From contig JACCLO010000011.1 of NCBI GenBank assembly GCA_029448655.1, forward strand, positions 2,790,001 through 2,854,000: a stretch of 64,000 nucleotides of DNA. Reading direction: 5' to 3'. The position numbers and the translations under genes are program-made. Under the pieces are notes generated by a model. The model saw only the letters and a list, made by a program, of their open reading frames with translations. It ran no database searches and was not told the origin of the DNA. How positions within the stretch are numbered: the first letter of the stretch is position 1; each line of letters starts with the position of its first letter. This DNA comes from Wolfiporia cocos (taxonomy: Eukaryota; Basidiomycota; Agaricomycetes; Polyporales; Phaeolaceae). Below, one piece after another: positions 34,790-45,783 of the stretch.

Positions 34790-36995
34790 CGGCGATCAGG
34801 ATAGAATCTCATGAATATTCAATGCTCGGAAGCGGCTGTGGTCCGAAGACAGTCCTGAGGTTGACGTTGCAGTAACCGCGGAGCCATTGCTAGGTCCTAC
34901 TGTTATTTGCTCTTCTAGTTGCACTGCCGCTCACAGCAATCGATTTTTGTTGCAGTGCTTATACATTGTATCTTACAAATAAATCTGAGCTTTTTTGCGG
35001 TGAGCGATCATGCGATGCGATCATGACCTGCTAAACAGACATTATGTAATCGTGGCGAATCTGAAATCTCGATTAGCGCGCCTCCACCGCATCGATAAGC
35101 TATGCATTAGTGGAATAGCTTCGCCTCATCGCTACACAAAGTCTGGGGCTCGCTCATCATTCGCGTTCACATGCAGTGCCAGAAGCCTCTACAAGGTCGG
35201 CAGTTATATTGCAGTACCGTAAGAGGGTAATAGCTGACCCTGATCGACGGTCCTCTAGCCTGCTGATGCGTATTGTAGTCATGAACCTCTTCGATTGCCC
35301 GGGCCAAATTGACCTGGAAGGCAGATCTTTCACTTCAATATTTGTGCCAGACTGTGTGAAGTAAATTCGCACATGCATCAAGAGCGATATATAAGGTTCG
35401 ATCGCACTGAAACGCACCACGACACCGCGGACTATATTGGTACCACGAACCCTACTATTACTCTTCATACGGGACTGCTTCATTCACGGTGTGTGTTCCG
35501 AAAAGCATCTCATTCATGTCGACCAAGTAATAGACTCGCATACACTGCGAGAACACTGTTACAATACACATAAGAGGTTTGTGAATGTCTGTACTATATT
35601 TGCTTGACGGTATATTCTATACTGGCCAGGGTATTTTGTACTGACCAGTACTTCCACTATAGAAGAACGATCCAGCTCACCATGTGAGGCTTGGTACGGA
35701 CCAGAGCACTGAATGATGGCCGATGTAGCCAGTGTCCAGCTTTGATTGGAGAGCCCTGTTAGTCGAGCGATCACCAAAGGTGGGACTATGAGTGCACATA
35801 TACCAGATGAGTTGCGTGTTGAACATTGTATGTCACCAACTTCGATAGAACATTCTCCGTCCTGCATCAAAATCAGTTAGCCAGGCCATCGGAATGTTGA
35901 CTAGGCTCTTGAAAGACTCACCCGTTCTTGCTCCGCGCAACTTAAAGACCAGGTTGTCGATAATGTACACATCAGTCGTTCATGTCGGCAACGTGCAACA
36001 CATGCAGGATAATCGACGGTCTGCTTGAATCAGCAGACGCGCCTTCCAGCCGGAGACAATATGAATAACAAACACAAGATGCACGTTCAACCTATATAGA
36101 ACGTTGTGAACCGCAGCATCTTTTCAAAGCTATACTCGCCCGATGATTTCCTCCGCTACCTGTGTCGCGGTATATGCAGCCAAGGCGCGCGCTGCTTCCA
36201 ATACGCACCGAACCTGCGCCGCGTCTCCCGCGAGGAAGATCCAATATCGTATATGCGAGCACGCAGTGGCGGCTGGGAAGGTGGCCGGGGAATCGGCGAT
36301 GTACAGGTTGCCGTCGCCGAATAGATCGAGTGCGTGCGTGCGTGCGGGTATCTATCTCAGCGGTGGTAGCGTGTGTGCTCGCGGGAATGCAGGTCTCAAC
36401 GAATGTTAGTCCATCGCGCGCAAGCTTGACTTACCCTTACTTAACTTCTCGCTGCACGGCGGTTATGAATAAGAGTGTCTCGGGTCGCGGAGGATAGCTA
36501 AGGTGGACACGGAGGGACGCAAGCCACGCCTACTCCAAGGTGATTGGTGAACCTGACCTGCTAGTAGAAATGGTATATAAGTGAATGTACAGACAACCAT
36601 AAAATATACAAGACAATGTAATGGGCCCTTGCGATACAGACAATCCGAAATGATCCAGGATGTATACAACTAATAAATTATGTGGTGGAAACCGCACATT
36701 CTCGATCATTCATGAGTGCAGACTGAAATCAAAAGAGATAAAATGTGGAGGGGGCGAGCGCGAGCACAGACGGCAATTCCCCTTGAGAGGGCGCCGACGG
36801 CATAGACTGAAGGCAGGAGCGGGCGCAAACGTTGACGGTGGCTCCTGATGCACTGGGACAGGGGAATCGGGCTTCTCCTCGCTGTCCTGGTCGACTATGA
36901 TCTCAATATGCGATTTGGATAGCGTACGAGTTGCGCGGAAACGATTGGTCGAAGCTTAAACCAGGAAAACTTTTGAGCGACTGTTTGCAGCATGC
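34790..36995. other. Gene-poor stretch with a possible gene remnant
   Basis: About 2.2 kb without a supported gene. A minus-strand frame at about 36120-36325 (GDGNLYIADSPATFPAATA, later QVAEEIIGRV) looks like the C-terminal end of an FAD-dependent GMC-type oxidoreductase, but I find no upstream exons, so it may be a decayed remnant or chance. The rest shows nothing. Confidence 0.35.
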
Positions 36996-39952
36996 TCACT
37001 GTGTACCTGGGAGACAGCATCAGCCACTGGCAATCACAAAAGCAACCTCACACATACTTCCAGGCTGCAGCCCGAACTGGAACGTAAACTCAAATGGCGT
37101 GCCAGCAGCGGACTGTTGAGCAGCAGGCGGACGTTGACCAGATTGGTCGCTTCGCACGAGATAAGCAGTTGCCCGCCTCTTGGGTGGTCGCTTCGGCCGG
37201 CCGTGCTGACCTGAGCTGAACATGGGTGCCTTGGGCGCTACAGCAGCTGGAGCAGAGCCAAATCGGAGCAGACTGCTGTGTGCGGGCGCACTAGGCAGCA
37301 TTGTGCTTGTTATCTGAGCGCTTTGCTGCATTCCCTGCGGGATGAAGGGGTGGTGCGAGGGCTGGCCTGAGCTCCAGTCGCTCGCGGGCGGTGTCACGAA
37401 TGTGTTATTAGGAGAGTCGATCAGCATTTCAGTCGCGGCGGGGGTGGGAGCGGGGGCGAGGGTAGGGGCGGGGGAAAAGGGGGCGGGGGAGGAAGCGGAG
37501 GGAGCGGGGGCGGGGGAGGAAGCGGAGGGAGTGGGGGCGGGAGGAGCAGGAGAGATGAATAAGGGCATCGATTTTGGCGCTTCTGACACGGGCAATGGCA
37601 TCGCTGCAGGCGCAGGTGCCTTCGGGGATTTTGGGGCGTCCGTCAAAGGAGAAGCAGCAGGCATAGAGGGAAAGCCGGACGATGGATGCGCTGCGGGCTG
37701 CCCCGATGGCTGCTGTGCCGGCTTCTCTGCCGGTCTGTCAGACGACGAAGGTATAGAAGGCACCTGGGATGCTTCAGGAGTTGCAACCGTTTGCGTCCGA
37801 GCGACCAGCGCGGGGGCAGGAGTAGGCGGGGAGGACTGGCCATTCAGCCCATTACGGGCAGCCCACTCACGTAGGCGTGCATATGACGCCGCCTCACGTT
37901 CCTCTTTTTCCCATGTAGGAAGGTTCGACGAAGGAAGCGGTAGGTGCAACGAAGAGGGTTTTGCTCTCATAGCCTGGAACGCAGAGATTGGGCGGCGCGA
38001 TGGGGGACGAAGGAAGGGATTCACGCGTGGACCAGTGCGAGATGTGGTAGAATGCTCTGACATTGAACTCTTTGGGCCAGAACTCTCGAGAGCCGTTGAG
38101 GTTCTCTTCCTCTTCCTCCATAACAAGCTCTTTCCTCCTGCATGTGGATCACCCTGTCGCAATTATCGTGAGCTTTTCATCCAATGCTTCGCATAGATGA
38201 ACACCTACATGTTCCAAAGACGTATCGAGCTGAGCCACGCTTCCGAGAGGACTCACAACCATACCCTGTTCTTGGGCAATTCTGAACTCCTCCTCCTCAA
38301 GCCATTTCTCGAAGTACATATCAATGGTTGCATAACGATCAGGGTGTTGCGAATCATCCGGCTGTATGAGAACACATATCAAGCGAAATTCAACGCTATA
38401 TTCACACAACACGCACCATGACGTATTTGAGGAACGTTTTCTTAAGCAGTACCAGGCGCAATCTGTGTCTGTTAGGTCCGACCTTGAAGTGTATCCCATT
38501 CTCCTCCCATTCCTCCCCAATATGCCTTTCCTCGCACGAAGGGTCGATCAAAACAAGCTGGGCATCTACACTCTGCTTGCTCCGTTTCTTCGGCCTGTCC
38601 GACTTGCTTTCCTCACAAGCTTCGCGATCGCGCTTCCGACCGCGAGAGGGAGACTCAAGGTTCCCCTGGGACGTCGCCCGGCGCTTTCGGAGGCGGTGAC
38701 TCTTCCCGTTACTAGCACCTTCATCTACGTCGGATTCATTGTTGTCATCGGTCAAACCTGCTTCAGCACGGTCGCGCTTGCGGCCGCGACGCGCGGATGT
38801 AGCCTTAGAGCGTTTCGCTTCGGGATGTTCGAATATCCGGATCCTCTTGTGTCGACCGTCGGCACGATCAGAGGCAGGATTGTGAGAGTCGTGATACACA
38901 GATCTCTTCAAGCCGCGCTTCGTGGTTTCGACGACCTTTGGCTCATGAACGTCCATATCATCATCATCCGCCCCGTGACCGTTGATTGATCTGCCCTGTT
39001 CGCTTGTTCCCGCTGCAGGGTCCTGGGTATGGCGCAGGATACTACGGGACGGATAGCTCGTCCGGTGGTTTGGGACATGGGGCCCATGCTGCGCATTGAG
39101 ATACTCGTAGTCTCGACTGCCGCCAGAGGAGCATGTGGCCTGATCGCGGTTGCTTTCCTGTGCCTGGTATACATCCGGTGGGGGAATGCGTTGGCCAAAG
39201 CGACCTGGCGTAGGCTCATAGCTATAATGATGCGCCGGGGAACTGTTCAGAAGGGCGGGCGCGCAATTCAACTGATATTTCTCATAACCCTGTTGGATTG
39301 GGTAGCTACTGCGAGGATCAGTCAACAGAGTGGTCCGAGTCTGAGCGTCTAACGTACCCTGATGTAGATGTATGGACGACGCCTGCTAGCTGAATACTGG
39401 CATTATTATATGCGGGAGGGACACGATAGCCGGTGGTGTCTGTGCAGAGATCGATCAGTGTGAGCTGACACGCTCCAATTGCGTTTGCTACCCACCCCTT
39501 GACTGTGGCGCGCGATTCGAAGGGACAGTGCGCACCCTTTCCGCTTCATCGTCAGAGTCGTCAATGACTGTTGAGTCTCTCTTGGTCTCTTCTCTGTCCG
39601 CCCGCCCGCCCGCAGCAGCCGCAAGGACATTGAATGCGCGCTCATCGCTGTTAAGAGTTCCAGCGCTGCTCTGTACTTGCCTATAATCGACGCGCCTCAG
39701 AAGTGGAATTAGCAAACGCGAGGAACGACACCGGACACACATGCGAAGTTTCCATCTCCATCTGTCGATAATGCGCCGAACGCGAACGATGGCCGCCGAA
39801 ATCAGCGCGACCAGGATCAGATAAAGGAGTAGCAGAGTCCATAGTCTCCGGAAAGTCCAGGATCTTGACGATTTCTGGTGCGGGAGGGTGAGAGGGCCAC
39901 CGAGGATGTCGGCCGTGTCATCTACCATGTCGCGCAGCGCGACGGATCGCAT
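36996..39952 (-). CDS. Uncharacterised 896-residue protein with N-terminal membrane segment
   Basis: Minus-strand exons 39952-39496, 39439-39358, 39308-38417, 38361-38209, 38153-37058 and 37006-36996 agree in phase. Residues about 38-56 (LWTLLLLYLILVALISAAIV) form one transmembrane helix flanked by basic residues (RVRR, RWRWK). The middle is charged and disordered, with many Arg/Lys clusters (SARRGRKRDRAEAG, RLRKRRATS, KKRSKQ). A short folded block includes IHFKVGPNRHRLRLVLLKKT and MYFEKWLEEEEFRIAQEQG. A long Pro/Ala/Ser tract (encoded about 37440-37700) precedes GRPKRPPKRRATAYLV. The combination suggests an inner nuclear membrane or nuclear pore protein, but that is inference only. The last exon (11 nt) is the least certain. 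Confidence 0.7.
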
Positions 39953-40002
39953 TGTGGTGGTGGTTGAGTGTGGCGACACGCACACGATTGTGGCCCGGCT
40001 AT

Positions 40003-40825
40003 ATGTGAGCCTAGTCTCGATCAGACGCTCTACAGCGGTGTGGCTGCGCCACGGACACAGCCGAGCGGAGATCGAAAAACCGAAGACAACGAACCGCTGT
40101 AGAGCGTCTGGCGGATTTTGCTAGGGCGGATGTAGGTGACCCTATCCCGTGACCGCGAGGCTATGCATCTACGCGTCCTCCCCGAATTGTGATCAATACG
40201 CCGCCGCACGCTCGCTGTATTCTAGCACATACATGCCAATAGAATACCTCGCAAGCCATTTTTGCAGACTATCTATGATCTCGACAACAAGCACTTCGAC
40301 GTATTACTGAAGGCAGCCCGCGAAGCAGCTTATAAAAACAGTGGCAAGTCTAAATCTTCGGAGTCCATATATGCTAGTATCAGTAAGACCAGCTTGGAGC
40401 TATGTCGCCTGATTCATCGAGAGCATTGCGTAGCCGTCGCGTACGATCTTGATGCGGCGTCTTCGAACTGGTTTAACGTGCTCCTTCAGCCCGTCTTCGT
40501 CGTCTTCATAGTCGAAAAGATTACCGTTATCGGCAGGATTATCCATTGTATTGATTAAAAATCCATAGAATACTTCTACGACAGGGCAGGGTGCTAACGT
40601 GTTCCAAAGTCGTTAGCGTGCCATCGACTTTGCGCGATGCGTAGACGTGTAGACGCCCGCCTCGCGATCACGAGACGGGGGTCACCTACATCCGCCCCAT
40701 CGAAATCCACCAGACGTTCCGCCAGCGCGCTTTGTCTTCAGTTTTTCGATCTCCGCTCGGGTGCTCCCGAGCAGCACGTGCGCTGGCAGAACGTCTGATC
40801 GAGACTAATGTGAGCCATGTGAGCC
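40003..40825. mobile_element. Non-autonomous Mutator-like (MULE/MITE) inverted-repeat element
   Basis: The element spans 40012-40807 (796 bp). Its ends are TAGTCTCGATCAGACG (40012-40027) and the exact reverse complement (40792-40807). The inverted arms extend about 150-180 bp (blocks GAGCGGAGATCGAAAAAC and GGGCGGATGTAGGTGACC are shared). It is flanked by a 9-bp direct repeat ATGTGAGCC (40003-40011 and 40808-40816), with an extra tandem copy at 40817-40825. Long terminal inverted repeats plus a 9-bp target duplication point to the Mutator superfamily. No transposase is encoded. It sits between a divergent gene pair, 60 bp upstream of one start codon. Confidence 0.85.
40262..40558 (+). other. 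Exon-like open frame inside the inverted-repeat element
   Basis: An open frame (HFDVLLKAAREAAYKNSGKS, then SKTSLELCRLIHREHC) follows a good splice acceptor (tttttgcag ending at 40267). It has no ATG. The opposite strand reads MDNPADNGNLFDYEDDEDG from an ATG, so the coding strand is uncertain. It may be a captured host-gene fragment, or chance. Confidence 0.3.
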
Positions 40826-40955
40826 AGATATGTGTGAGGGTGGGCGCTAATACACTCCTACGTATCTGGAAGCGGCCATCGCTTCATCGATCCATCATTC
40901 AGTATCAGGTTTAAGAACCCTGTTAGCCGTCAACATCTACAACGGCACTCTCATT

Positions 40956-42934
40956 ATGTTTCAACTAAATCGTGCTCTTCTTAATCCACGGTTTGACGGC
41001 TACAAGCTGTCGCCACTAGAACAAGATCACGTAGTCTTCCGTTATGCGCTCCCATACAAGGCGTCACAAACAAATGTTTCAGGAAGGTCTCATGTATCCT
41101 TCCAAGAAGTTCAAAGCCGCATCTCTCATAATCACTTGGTGGTATCCGCTCAGGGCGAACGCGCGGTATTCATCGATTCGGAACTGCGCGTTGTTTTCGT
41201 GGTTCTGAAGGAGGTGAGTCCGCTCCGTGAACAATGCTCCGCGTGCATAAATTGATCTATCACGGCTCAAAGTAGGATACGCTCGAGCCTGCTTTCAGTG
41301 TGCTATGCGAGCTTCCTAAGCCGATCACAACGCCTGAGGCGGGGCCACTTCAACCTGAATACCCATCGGCAGCGTACCTTGATAAAACATCCCTTTTCGC
41401 CTCAGATGGCCACGGTCATCTTTACGCCCTGCGTATCAGTGAATACGGGACCGCTGAGGTGATCGGGACATTCGAGCTTCTCATCCCACCGGCGTATGGC
41501 TCGTCTGAACGCAATGTCCCTTTCCGCATCCACCAAGCAGTACAGACATCAACGGGGACCGCAGTTGTCATCCTCTCCTCCAAGTTCTACAGTAGCGATA
41601 GCTCCCGTGTCACTTCTGCGTCGCGTCGCCAAACGAAGTCCACGCCTGTGCAATTTGACATCTGGGCTGTGCAGGTTCCCCTGCCATTATCGCCAACGGA
41701 TGAACAACTCAGAGCACTCGAGATTCTGTGGCACCGCCGTGGGTCAGACATTCCGGTTTATACCTCCTTCGATGCAGGCCGGCAATCCTTCCTGCTCGTC
41801 GGCTCATCGTACAAGCTGCTCGATGCCGCTCCGATGGCCAGCTACGAGCCGTCTACGGACGAGCTCGTGCCCATCCCGCGCGTCAACGAGAACCTTGACG
41901 GCGCCACTCCGAAAAAGCCCCCGCCATACTCCTGGACTCAGACGTCTGACTCCGTGACTGTCGCGATCCCCCTCCCCGCCTCCACACGCACGGAGGACAT
42001 CCAGGTCGCGTTCTCCCCGCGCACGCTCACTGTGCGCGTGCGCACCCCGCCCGACGCGAACGCGGCTGTCAAGCCGCCACAGTACGACATGAAGCAGCTC
42101 TGGGACGGCATCACGCCGAGCGCGAGCCTCTGGACATGGGACCGCGCAGCGGAGCACGCGTATGGCGTGCTCACGCTGCACCTCGACAAGACGCACGAGG
42201 GCACGCGCTGGGCGCAGGTGTTCGCCGGCGCCGGCGCGTCTGCATCTGCCGACGCGCGCGAGGAGGATGTGGAGGTGCCCGAGACGCTCGACCCGTCCGA
42301 GCTGTGGGCTATCCGGGAGGCGCTCGAAAAGTACACCGCGGCGCTGCGCGACGGCGAGGACGCAAGTGGGCTAGGTCTCGGGCGCGGTGTACCGAGCTTG
42401 GCGAAGGACGAGGTGGACGAGGAAGTGGACGTCAGTGTCGGACGCAGCGTGTGCGTGACTTGGGTCCGCGTGGACGGAACGCAGCCGCCGTATGACGAGA
42501 CCGGAGTGCAGTTGCTCTCAGCGCCGATACCCGGCTCGGGCGAGACGTCTGTCGTACTGAGGAACGGGATTGATGGAGTGCTGTATGAGCTCAACACAGC
42601 GAGAATACCAGAAGATGCACCGGCGTGGACACATTCCGCGACCTACTCCGCGCTCTCATTTGTGCTGGCGTCGAAACGGGATACGCGGTTCACGTACCAC
42701 GTTTCCTCAAAAGCGGTGCTTGCTTTCGAGAGCGGGTCTTGGGATCTGGGAGGGAATGTATACATCTACCGTGGTGCCCCACCGAAGGAGAAGTGGGCGA
42801 AGCAAGCCGTGCTCAAGGTCGGCGGTGGATCGGCTGGTTCTTTGCTTGGGGTTGGCGCGGTACAGCTCTTCAGCAAGACGATCATGATTTGTCTCTGCGA
42901 GCAGGAACTAGTGGTGCTGCGTGACGTGGTATAA
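40956..42934 (+). CDS. NudC-domain-containing protein 1-like (CS domain)
   Basis: Exons 40956-41213 and 41276-42934 give 638 residues. The N-terminal half reads as beta-propeller-like strands (HLVVSAQGERAVFIDSELRV, VFVVLKE, LYALRISEYGTAEVIGTFEL). The CS/p23 domain is clear around residues 310-420: YSWTQTSDSVTVAIPLP, DIQVAFSPRTLTVRV, LWDGITPSASLWTWD, AYGVLTLHLDKTHEGTRWAQ. The C-terminus continues with more strands (THSATYSALSFVLASKRDTR). This matches human NUDCD1 order and length. It is probably a co-chaperone that helps client folding with Hsp90 or in dynein-pathway proteins; that role is inferred from the family. It starts 149 bp downstream of the transposable element. Confidence 0.9.
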
Positions 42935-43200
42935 TTGCAAGTGTGCAGACTAGGGAAGGCATAATGTGGATATCTGTACTTAAAAGCACATTGACCTGTA
43001 CAAAGACAACGAAGACTTGCCATTAGGTGAAATAGGAGCTAGTCAACCATGAGGATGTAACTGGTGTATACACGGACGTGAAGCGCCTATGACACAGAGG
43101 GGGATAGATAAAGCTGCCGACAGACACAACAGGAGAGTAAGTTTAAAAAAAAGAGAGAGATTGCTACACTGCGCGGCGCGAGGTATACTTGCGATCTATG

Positions 43201-45377
43201 CTACACCTTGAACGGGCTCTCGCTCGAGTCTAGGAAGCCTTCTGCCTTGACCGCTGCGCTAGGGGCATCCCCCCCTGGCAGAGACTCCAACTGCTTCTCC
43301 GATACATGCTCATCTTGCTGCGATGCTGGTGGTGGCGGTGCCTCGCCTTGAAGATCCCTTTCTGTGAGAGCCAGCGTCTCAATAGCCCCAATCCCATCCG
43401 GAGCGCCATCTGCCCTTTCCAGCTCGTCCAACTGCTCTCTAAGGCTCCTTGTCATGTCCTGCTGCATGAATCGTGGCAGATCGGAGTCGGGGTCATCCGC
43501 GCGGAGGTCCATCGCCTCATACATATCGTTGTCGTCGGCATCCATGTCGCCATCGGAGTCATCATCGTCCCTGTCAAACATTAGCGGGCCATGCACTACG
43601 ATCCCCGAGCTTGGGCTGAACGACAGGCGCCCGCCGCTTCCCAGCATTTGTGCTAGCCCGCCGAAGCCGTTGCCAATAACTGACGCGTCGCGATCCTCGT
43701 CCTCCTCCCCCGACTTCTCCTCCCCCGACTTGCGCTGGCGCCTGTTCTCCTCATACCGCTCGCGCCGGAATTTGTACGTGTTCATTCTTGACTCCGAGTA
43801 GAGCTGCGGGAGCATGTCGGGGGTGTCGAAGCCAAACTTGCGATGTGTACGGTCGGTTATCCACCCATACCACTCGTCAATTGTCCGACCGTGAAGAAGA
43901 GCCACGATGAGGATAGTCATGTTGTCACAGCCAATGCCGGGTCCACCGTTAGTATCCGGTGCCAGGCACAGGTCACAAATTTCTTCGCATACTTCGCCAA
44001 GCTGCTTGCCTTGGGAGATGAGAAGACGAACCACATTCACCGCCTGTTGTGATGTGAGGCAGTCCCAAATTCCTATATGCGGACTGTCAACAGGAGGTAC
44101 GTCTATGGGAGTATGCACACCAACCATCACACGCAATAACGAGAAACTCGTCATCATCTGTGATGTCGTGCTCGGTGATTTCAGGGTCAGCGGTAATGAT
44201 TTGTGCTTCTGGAGTCAACGTCGCGTTCTTCTTGAATTCAAAGTCCCCAAGGGCTCGCGCGAGTGACAGGTTGCCTGATCACTGTGGGAATTAGAGCTAG
44301 AACATTTCAGCGATGCGAACCAAAAGAGTACTCGCCATTAACTCGTCCGAACGAGACGAACCCGCCTGCTGCCACGATACGGTTTTTCTCGCCTTGCAAC
44401 GAAGTCAACTATCAGCAGACTATCTCATTCCGAATCGAATCAACAGTCTATACTTACTCTCATTCTGCGGCTTGTGGTCGAAACTCAAAGGCTTTGCCGC
44501 GCCCTTCACACTCAGCACCGACCGCGAATCGCCTGCATTGGCCTATGGTGACTTCTATGTTCAAAGTGTGCCCTCAACATCTCAGAAGGACTCACAACAA
44601 AGATTTTGCCATTCTTTGTGACGAGCGCAGAAACTGCTGTGCAGCCAGAACTATCACGCTGCCGCTGGAACTGCGGAGCTGCCGCGCAAATGAATGAGAA
44701 TAGGTAGATTCGTAATGAAACGAACGTTTCATGCACGTACTATTCCGCATGTCTTCATCTGTGCCGAGAAAGGCACTCTTCAACGCCTTGTTATACTCTT
44801 TGTTGCGGTATGCAGAATCTTCCGATAGCCGTTTATGCACGTTCTCGCCAGCATACTTTGCTGCCGCAGTTCCTGCATTGCACGGGTGAGGCCACCGAAT
44901 GAATGCAGCGCCACGAACTGAACTCACCGCCATGGCCATCGTACACAGCAAAAAATGCGTCCGTGTTCCCTTGTCCTTCGTCGACGTTGAGATCGACAGT
45001 ATGCGCGTCCTCCATCGCTTAATACGAAAGTACGTTAGGTTCACCCGAGGACACGGGAGGAGAGTTGTGCTCTAAGCCCGCTTGAACAGCGTAAGGCAGT
45101 ATGCTCGTGCCCAAGGAGAGACGGTAGCCGTGATGAGGAGAGAAACAGGACTCACATGTTCTCCATCCTTGCATTTGGGATACACCAAAGTGGTACAATT
45201 CATTTCCTCCCTGCTCCGTCGTCTTGTCGGTAGCTGAAGACGCGTCGAAATGAGACGCCGCGCGTTGTACACGATTGGGCTGTACGCACCGGGATATGAT
45301 AAAGTCTGACCCTGTAATCATCACGATGGTTATGATCCCGAAGGACATAACGTCGAAGAAGATCGGCAACTCACCAT
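43201..45377 (-). CDS. PP2C-type protein phosphatase, Ptc2/3-like
   Basis: Mg/Mn-dependent Ser/Thr phosphatase. Minus-strand exons 45222-45156, 45017-44928, 44872-44741, 44678-44596, 44542-44458, 44392-44336, 44274-44125, 44072-43201, plus a probable initiator exon ATG 45377-45375 (512 residues). All PP2C motifs appear: YHFGVSQMQGWRTSMEDAHT, FFAVYDGHGGTAAAKYAGEN, DSSGCTAVSALV, NAGDSRSVLSVKG, SFDHKPQNESEKNRIVAAGG, FVSFGRVNGNLSLARALGD, EFLVIACDGIWDCLTSQQAV and GIGCDNMTILIVALL. The C-terminus is long, acidic and disordered. Intron 44335-44275 is GC-AG (donor GCGAGT). Yeast Ptc2/3 dampen stress and DNA-damage kinases; that role is family knowledge. The start is uncertain: no MGQTLS-type N-terminus is visible. 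Confidence 0.88.
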
Positions 45378-45783
45378 GGTTGGCACTGAAGTTGAATGGT
45401 ATCACGGCGGAAAAAATGGATTGTTGTGGATCCACAACTCTCCGCGCAGATTGACGAACGAGACTAATCACGGTGCCGGAAGGCTATGGTGGGATAGAAG
45501 CTCTGCAGGTAAAGGCGTCCGAGTTGGTCGTGTGGTCAGCCAGAAGCGTTGACGGATTTTGCAGTGGAAAATCGAGGTGGAGATTGAGATGGTGCCCGAA
45601 AGAGTGCTAACTACGCGCGATTTCACCAGTATTGACTCGATCTGTGGGGTTAATTTTTACAGGCACCGATAAGATAAATGATTACATTTATCGCTCGTGT
45701 ATAGAGGACTCCTGAGGTTATACAACATGTAGGACCCCAGGGCGTGTCTAAGGAGGCAACCAACTAATATGACACCCATGCCA
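45378..45783. other. Intergenic region
   Basis: About 400 bp between two minus-strand genes. It probably holds the phosphatase promoter and 5' UTR plus the 3' UTR of the disordered-protein gene. No coding content is supported. Confidence 0.45.
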
